The position numbers and the translations under genes are program-made. The notes under the pieces were generated by a model. The model worked only from the letters and a program-made list of their open reading frames with translations, ran no database searches and had not been told where the DNA came from. Of a stretch of DNA of 64,000 nucleotides, positions 58,787 through 64,000 are shown one piece after another. Every line of letters starts with the position of its first letter. The stretch's first letter is position 1. Origin of the DNA: an uncultured Lachnospiraceae bacterium (lineage in GTDB: Bacteria > Bacillota > Clostridia > Lachnospirales > Lachnospiraceae); assembly GCA_902493385.1 (NCBI GenBank), contig CABUPO010000002.1, positions 186,001 to 250,000 of the forward strand, written 5' to 3'.

Positions 58787-60553
58787 ATGTATTATTCTGA
58801 TGAAGTCATTGAGGAAGTAAGAAGCAGGACAGATATAGTAGGGTATATATCCTCATATATTAATTTAAAAAAGCAGGGCGCTAACTATGTGGGCCTGTGT
58901 CCGTTCCATAATGAGAAAACCCCGTCGTTTTCTGTAAGCCCGTCAAAGCAGATGTATTACTGCTTCGGGTGCGGCGCGGGAGGAAGTGTGTTTACTTTTG
59001 CAATGGAGTATGATAATCTTACATTTCCTGAAGCGGTAAATATGCTTGCAAAAAGATGCGGAATGACTCTTCCGGATGCCGACCAGAGCGAAGAAGCGAG
59101 AAAGCAGCAGAGCATACGAAGCAGGCTTTTAAGCATTAACAGCGAAGCCGGAGTATATTATTACATGTTAGGACGCGGCGAAGCAGGCAGACCTGCTTAC
59201 GATTATTTTATGAAGCGTGGACTTACAGATGAAACTATCAGGAAATTTGCGCTGGGCTATTCAGGAAAAAGCGGAAGTCTGTACAGATATCTGAAAAATA
59301 AAGGATATAGTGATGAAGAGCTTAAGCAGGCGGGTTTATTCACATTTGATGAAAGAAAAGGCGTAAGGGACAAGTTCTGGAACAGAGTTATGTTTCCGAT
59401 TATGGATGTTAATAACAGAGTAATAGCCTTCGGCGGACGGGTAATGGGAGATGCGATGCCAAAGTATCTTAATTCGCCTGAAACGCCGGTATTTGATAAG
59501 AGCAGAAATCTTTACGGGCTTAATTACGCGCGTCATGCCCGTACAAAGTATTTTATATTATGTGAAGGATATATGGATGTTATTGCGCTTCATCAGGCAG
59601 GGTTTACATGTGCATGCGCTTCTCTGGGAACTGCGCTTACAGGCCTGCAGGCTAACCTTATAAAGCGTTATGTGAGTCAGGTGATTATTTCTTATGACAG
59701 CGACGCGGCGGGGCTAAAGGCTTCGCTAAGGGCGATACCGATATTAAAAAATGCGGGGCTTTCAGTAAAGATACTTAATATGGAGCCGTATAAAGATCCT
59801 GATGAATTTATTAAAAATCTGGGCAGGGAAGAATATCAGAAGAGAATTGATGAAGCCCAGAGCAGTTTTAATTTTGAAATATCTGTACTGGAGAAGAATT
59901 ATGATTTTTCCGACCCGGAACAGAAGACGGAATTTTACAATGAGATGGCAAAAAAGCTTCTTGTATTTGAGGACGAGCTTGAGAGAGATAATTATATAGA
60001 GGCTATGTGTGCAAGATACGGAATACGTACGCATGATATTAAAAAGCTTGTTGCAAAAAAGAGTGCAGATATGGCGGGGATTGCCGTAAGCACGGCAAGA
60101 CAGTCAGGGAGCGTAAGAGCAAATAAAGATGATGCTTCAGGTCAGGCGGAAGGAATTCTTCTTACATGGCTTACCAATGAACCTGATATATGTAAGAAAA
60201 TAAGGCCGTATATTGATTCGGATGATTTTTATGAAGAACCGTATCACAGTATAGCGAAGGCTTTATTTGAGCAGTACGATAATACAGGCAGTATTATGCC
60301 TGCGGTGATTCTTAACAGGTTTTTTAATGCAGATGAACAAAAGGCTGCCGCCGGCATTCTTAACAGGCATCTGCCGCAGGAGAACATGGATATACATGAG
60401 AAGCAAAAGGCGCTTAATGAACTTGTAAAAAGGATAAAAAAGCAGAACATTGACCGTATGACAAGGAATGCAACTAAGCCGGAAGAGCTGCAAAAGCTTA
60501 TGAATATGATGGTTGATTTACAAAAATTGCATATTTCTTTGCAGGATGGTTAA
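58787..60553 (+). CDS. dnaG: DNA primase
   Basis: The 588-residue protein starts at ATG 58787 behind AAAAGGAG. The CHC2 zinc finger uses C38, H41, C59 and C62 (GLCPFHNEKTPSF, YYCFGCGAGG). The RNA polymerase core has the conserved RVMFPIMDVNNRVIAFGGR and the TOPRIM Glu in LCEGYMDVIALHQAG, with SYDSDAAG and the DPDEF acidic motif. A helicase-binding C-terminal domain (~450-588) ends it. It makes RNA primers for replication. It sits in the usual dgt-dnaG-rpoD macromolecular synthesis operon. Confidence 0.95.
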   Translation: MYYSDEVIEEVRSRTDIVGYISSYINLKKQGANYVGLCPFHNEKTPSFSVSPSKQMYYCFGCGAGGSVFTFAMEYDNLTFPEAVNMLAKRCGMTLPDADQSEEARKQQSIRSRLLSINSEAGVYYYMLGRGEAGRPAYDYFMKRGLTDETIRKFALGYSGKSGSLYRYLKNKGYSDEELKQAGLFTFDERKGVRDKFWNRVMFPIMDVNNRVIAFGGRVMGDAMPKYLNSPETPVFDKSRNLYGLNYARHARTKYFILCEGYMDVIALHQAGFTCACASLGTALTGLQANLIKRYVSQVIISYDSDAAGLKASLRAIPILKNAGLSVKILNMEPYKDPDEFIKNLGREEYQKRIDEAQSSFNFEISVLEKNYDFSDPEQKTEFYNEMAKKLLVFEDELERDNYIEAMCARYGIRTHDIKKLVAKKSADMAGIAVSTARQSGSVRANKDDASGQAEGILLTWLTNEPDICKKIRPYIDSDDFYEEPYHSIAKALFEQYDNTGSIMPAVILNRFFNADEQKAAAGILNRHLPQENMDIHEKQKALNELVKRIKKQNIDRMTRNATKPEELQKLMNMMVDLQKLHISLQDG

Positions 60554-60580
60554 GTTAATAAAAGACAGGAGGACCTTATA

Positions 60581-61696
60581 ATGGACGTAAGCATCGAAAA
60601 ATTTACAGAAAGACTCAATGATCTTGTTAGTCTTGCTAAGAAGGAGAAAAATATTCTTATGCAGGAGGAGATTGTTAATTATTTTAAAGATATGAATCTT
60701 CCGCCGGAAAAATTTGAAGATATATACGCATATCTCGAAAAAAATAATATCGAAGTCTTTAAGGTAAACGTAGACGCAGATGTTGATGATGAGATTATTC
60801 TTGAGATGGAAAATGAAGAAGAAGAACATGATATTGAATCAATAGATCTTTCTGTTCCTGACGGAATAAGCATAGAAGATCCTGTCAGAATGTACCTGAA
60901 GGAGATTGGCAAGGTACAGCTTCTTACCGCTGAAGAAGAAGTAGAGCTTGCAAAGCGTATGGAAAATGGCGACGAGGAAGCCAAAAAGAGATTTGCCGAA
61001 GCAAATCTAAGGCTGGTTGTCAGCATTGCCAAAAGATATGTTGGAAGGGGCATGCTTTTCCTTGATTTAATACAGGAAGGAAACCTGGGTCTTATAAAGG
61101 CTGTTGAAAAATTTGATTATACAAAGGGATATAAGTTCAGTACCTATGCTACATGGTGGATCAGACAGGCAATAACGAGAGCTATTGCGGACCAGGCGAG
61201 GACTATACGTATACCCGTTCATATGGTTGAAACTATTAACAAGCTTATCAGAGTGCAAAGGCAGCTTCTTCAGGAGCTTGGACGGGAACCGTACCCTGAA
61301 GAAATCGCAAAAGAAATGAATCTGCCTGTTGAGCGTGTCCGTGAAATCCAGAAAATTTCACAGGAGCCGGTATCTCTTGAAACGCCTATAGGCGAAGAGG
61401 AGGACAGCCACCTTGGAGATTTTATTCAGGATGAGAATGTTCCGGTACCTGCGGACGCCGCAGCGTTTACATTGCTAAAGGAACAGCTTGACGAAGTTCT
61501 TATGACGCTTACCGAAAGGGAGCAGAAGGTTCTGAGGCTCAGATTCGGGCTTGACGATGGAAGGCAGAGGACTCTTGAGGAGGTTGGAACGGTATTTGAT
61601 GTAACGAGAGAGAGAATCAGACAGATTGAGGCAAAAGCGTTAAGAAAATTAAGGCATCCGAGCCGCAGCAGAAAGCTTAAAGATTATCTGGACTGA
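60581..61696 (+). CDS. rpoD: Primary RNA polymerase sigma factor
   Basis: The 371-residue protein has region 1.1 (~1-70), region 1.2 (DPVRMYLKEIGKVQLLTAEE), region 2 (NLRLVVSIAKRYVGRGMLFL, KFSTYATWWIRQAITRAIAD), region 3 (RIPVHMVETINKLIRVQRQL) and region 4 (LTEREQKVLRLRFGLDDGRQ, RTLEEVGTVFDVTRERIRQI). These identify it as the group 1 housekeeping factor. AGGAGGACC precedes the ATG. Its -35/-10 recognition fits the TTGACA/TATAAT promoters found through the window. Confidence 0.96.
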   Translation: MDVSIEKFTERLNDLVSLAKKEKNILMQEEIVNYFKDMNLPPEKFEDIYAYLEKNNIEVFKVNVDADVDDEIILEMENEEEEHDIESIDLSVPDGISIEDPVRMYLKEIGKVQLLTAEEEVELAKRMENGDEEAKKRFAEANLRLVVSIAKRYVGRGMLFLDLIQEGNLGLIKAVEKFDYTKGYKFSTYATWWIRQAITRAIADQARTIRIPVHMVETINKLIRVQRQLLQELGREPYPEEIAKEMNLPVERVREIQKISQEPVSLETPIGEEEDSHLGDFIQDENVPVPADAAAFTLLKEQLDEVLMTLTEREQKVLRLRFGLDDGRQRTLEEVGTVFDVTRERIRQIEAKALRKLRHPSRSRKLKDYLD

Positions 61697-61716
61697 TAAG
61701 CTTACCGGAGGATTAT

Positions 61717-62427
61717 ATGCATATATCAAAAAGGATTATATTAACTGCGGAATGCGTAACAAAAGGACATGTAGTTGCGGACATAGGCTGCGATCATGCA
61801 TATACATCTATATATCTGATGAGAGAGGGGATAGCAAATCATATTATTGCGGCGGATGTGAACGACGGGCCCGTACAGAGGGCTCGTGCGAATATTAAGG
61901 AGCATTGCCTTGACGACTTTATTGAAGTAAGGAAATCAGACGGGCTTTCGGGGTTTGACGTTTCAGATGGGATTGATACTATTCTTATAAGCGGAATGGG
62001 TGGAAATCTTATGATTGATATATTAAAAAGCAATAACGACGTTTACAGCAATGCACGGGAGCTGATACTTCAGCCGCAGTCGGATATAGCTCGCGTAAGG
62101 CATTTTTTACATGATACAAACTGCAGAATCGTATATGAAAAAATGGTATATGAGGAAGACAAATATTACACAATAATTAAGGCGCACAGGGGCAGAGAGC
62201 GCTATGATAATGAATATGAATACATATACGGACAGTATCTCATTAACAATCCTGACGATATATGCATAGATTATATGAGAGGACTTTATGCATCTAATGC
62301 AAAGGTTATCGCACATCTCAGGGACAGGGATGAAGACGCTTTGAAGAATCGTATAAATGAATTAGAACATGATAATTGTATTATAAAAATGCTTATTATG
62401 CACATGCAGAAGGAGGAAGGTATGTGA
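61717..62427 (+). CDS. trmK: tRNA (adenine-22-N1)-methyltransferase
   Basis: The 236-residue protein has a Rossmann methyltransferase domain with VVADIGCDHAYTSIYLMREG binding SAM, AADVNDGPVQRARANI, the catalytic-loop ISGMGGNLM and ILQPQSDIARVRHFL, all TrmK hallmarks, followed by a helical C-terminal part (~165-236). It methylates A22 of certain tRNAs. ACCGGAGGA precedes the ATG. It follows rpoD by 20 nt and overlaps the next start by GTGA. Confidence 0.92.
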   Translation: MHISKRIILTAECVTKGHVVADIGCDHAYTSIYLMREGIANHIIAADVNDGPVQRARANIKEHCLDDFIEVRKSDGLSGFDVSDGIDTILISGMGGNLMIDILKSNNDVYSNARELILQPQSDIARVRHFLHDTNCRIVYEKMVYEEDKYYTIIKAHRGRERYDNEYEYIYGQYLINNPDDICIDYMRGLYASNAKVIAHLRDRDEDALKNRINELEHDNCIIKMLIMHMQKEEGM

Positions 62428-64000
62428 AGAATGTCAAAGTAAATATTAAGGGTGAGGAAAGATTATATCCGGAAGAAACTCTGATAAAAAATATTGCAGA
62501 CGTATATCAGAAGGATTATACATACAGAATAATTGCGGCATTAAAGGACGGAAAAATATGTGAGCTCAATAAACGGATTGACAGGGACATAAGCCTTGAT
62601 TTTATTACAGTGGATACCGTGACCGGGCATAACATATATGTTCGCGGCGTACAGATGCTTCTTTTAAAAGCAGTATATGAGATATACTCGGAGGATATGC
62701 CGGAAAGCTTTAATATTGAATCCAGCATCGGCAACGGATATTACTGCGAGATAAAAGGGATTGAACCGTTAAGTGAATATATGCTTAAAAAGATAGAGAA
62801 TCTTATGCATACGTATGTTAAAATGGACATACCGTTCGTAAAAAGCACGCTGAGTACGGATGACGCAATTAAGCTTTTTGAAAAGCAGGGCATGAGGCAG
62901 AAAGAAAGGCTGTTTATGTACAGGCGTGCTTCTACAGTTAATATATATGACCTTCTTGGTTATAAGGATTATTTTTACGGCGCAATGCCTGCGTCAACAG
63001 GCGTGCTTGAGCACTTTGAATTAAAGCTTTATAAGGACGGATTTGTATTTGTTGTGCCGTCAGTGGTAGAACCGGATATTATCGGTGAATTTAAGGACCG
63101 TCCCAAGCTTTATAATATTATAAAAGAATCCAACGACTGGATAGCAAAAATGGATGCGGACGGTGTAGGCGCGCTAAATGATTCTATAGTAAGCGGTAAA
63201 TTTCCGGAGCTTGTTATGATTCAGGAAGCGATGCATGAAAAGAAAATAGGAGATATAGCGCAGGCAATTTATGATAGAAACGACGTTAGATTTGTTATGA
63301 TTGCCGGTCCGTCTTCATCAGGAAAGACTACATTTTCGCATAGATTATCAGTACAGCTTAAAACGCTTGGAATAGTACCGCATCCTATTGCGGTAGATAA
63401 TTATTTTGTTAATCGTGTGGATACCCCGAAAAATGAGGACGGCTCGTATAATTATGAGTGTCTTGAGGCTATAGATACAAAGAAATTCAATGAAGATATG
63501 CTTGCGCTTCTTGACGGACAAAAGGTCAGGATGCCGAGATATAATTTTATAACGGGAAAAAGAGAATATGAAGAAAAAGAGCAATCGCTTGGAAAAGATG
63601 ATATACTTGTTATTGAAGGGATTCATGGCCTTAATGACAGTCTTTCATATTCGCTTCCCGGCAGAAGCAAATATAAAATTTATATCAGCGCGCTGACACA
63701 GCTCAATATAGATGAGCATAACCGTATCCCAACGACAGACGGAAGGCTGATAAGAAGGATTGTCCGTGACGCAAGAACAAGAGGAGCAGACGCGGCAGAT
63801 ACGATAGCAATGTGGAATACTGTGCGTAACGGGGAGAATAAGAATATATTCCCGTTTCAGGAAGATGCGGATGTAATGTTTAATTCAGCTCTTATATATG
63901 AGCTTGCAATATTAAAACAATATGCCGAACCTTTGTTATTTAAGGTTGACAGAAGCTCGCCTGAGTATATGGAGGCAAAAAGGCTTTTAAAATTCCTGGA
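62424..64000 (+). CDS. Nucleoside (uridine) kinase-like protein with tRNA-synthetase-like N-terminus (3' partial)
   Basis: The frame opens with GTG 62424, overlapping the trmK stop by GTGA, and is still open at the right edge after 525 codons. The N-terminal ~65 residues resemble a TGS-like ubiquitin fold. Residues ~70-240 resemble the second additional domain of threonyl-tRNA synthetase (KLFEKQGMRQKERLF). From ~290 a P-loop kinase begins: MIAGPSSSGKTTFSHRLSVQ is Walker A, AVDNYFVNR and YNYECLEAIDTKKFNEDM are substrate segments, and VIEGIHGLND matches the uridine kinase/phosphoribulokinase family. This fused architecture is typical of a Clostridia/Thermotoga-type uridine kinase-like protein. 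Substrate is probably uridine or a related nucleoside. Confidence 0.85.
   Translation, partial: MKNVKVNIKGEERLYPEETLIKNIADVYQKDYTYRIIAALKDGKICELNKRIDRDISLDFITVDTVTGHNIYVRGVQMLLLKAVYEIYSEDMPESFNIESSIGNGYYCEIKGIEPLSEYMLKKIENLMHTYVKMDIPFVKSTLSTDDAIKLFEKQGMRQKERLFMYRRASTVNIYDLLGYKDYFYGAMPASTGVLEHFELKLYKDGFVFVVPSVVEPDIIGEFKDRPKLYNIIKESNDWIAKMDADGVGALNDSIVSGKFPELVMIQEAMHEKKIGDIAQAIYDRNDVRFVMIAGPSSSGKTTFSHRLSVQLKTLGIVPHPIAVDNYFVNRVDTPKNEDGSYNYECLEAIDTKKFNEDMLALLDGQKVRMPRYNFITGKREYEEKEQSLGKDDILVIEGIHGLNDSLSYSLPGRSKYKIYISALTQLNIDEHNRIPTTDGRLIRRIVRDARTRGADAADTIAMWNTVRNGENKNIFPFQEDADVMFNSALIYELAILKQYAEPLLFKVDRSSPEYMEAKRLLKFL

Overview
The window looks like a chromosome segment of a low-GC, anaerobic, gut-type Firmicute, most likely a Lachnospiraceae member. 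The signs are AT-rich DNA, strong GGAGG ribosome binding sites, TTGACA/TATAAT promoters, DUF5685 and DUF4867 family proteins, a bile-salt-hydrolase-like enzyme, Lys-rich Ig-like secreted proteins with Pro/Thr linkers, and a dgt-dnaG-rpoD-trmK macro-operon. This placement is inference from gene content; no rRNA is present. I saw no tRNA, CRISPR array, insertion sequence or replication origin.

Layout. 1-2159 holds the end of a secreted Ig-like protein, an exported flavodoxin and a graveyard of gene fragments (aldo/keto reductase tail, YczE/YitT-like membrane protein head, an unidentified regulator-like tail). 2246-7128 is a LysR regulator followed by a GH2 glycosidase and an MFS transporter. 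7198-8648 is a partly decayed locus: two membrane proteins, a dehydrogenase-like tail ORF and a truncated TetR stub. 8689-13384 carries a choloylglycine-hydrolase-family enzyme and a large hybrid histidine kinase. 13585-17722 is a MarR-controlled heterodimeric ABC exporter. 17858-21302 has a ZIP transporter, a deoxyinosine-type DNA glycosylase, an orphan LarB, an AraC regulator and PncC. 21419-26817 has an EAL protein, then an ECF sigma / membrane anti-sigma-like / secreted Lys-rich Ig-like / secreted serpin operon. 26821-28910 is a ZTP-riboswitch-controlled split purine module. 29578-33323 is a TPP-riboswitch-controlled thiamine salvage operon (thiM-thiE-thiD-cytX). 33381-36375 holds a DUF255 thioredoxin-like protein and a transglutaminase-like protein. 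36443-42850 is a redox cluster: LysR, flavodoxin, cupin, carboxymuconolactone-decarboxylase-like protein, two Fe-ADHs, a flavodoxin lipoprotein and an aldo/keto reductase. 43033-43690 is an AbrB/PIN toxin-antitoxin pair. 43863-46255 is a MarR-cytidylate-kinase-like-MATE operon. 46336-62427 is mostly housekeeping: GtrA, DegV, hisS, a zinc-ribbon/DUF5685/DnaJ trio, CLC antiporter, serS, 2-hydroxyacid dehydrogenase, aminotransferase, queH, dGTPase-like, dnaG, rpoD, trmK. A nucleoside kinase-like gene runs off the right edge.

Themes. The strongest candidate for a little-described system is the ECF sigma-serpin operon: a dedicated sigma/anti-sigma pair placed directly before two secreted proteins that share a Lys-rich Ig-like module, one ending in an inhibitory-type serpin with Val at the predicted P1. 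The second is the redox locus at 37-43 kb and its decayed relative at 1-1.9 kb. The two share a 43-nt upstream element (35/43 identical by eye) and the order exported flavodoxin then aldo/keto reductase, which in the first copy survives only as a 23-codon tail. All assignments were made by reading the sequence; no database searches were run.
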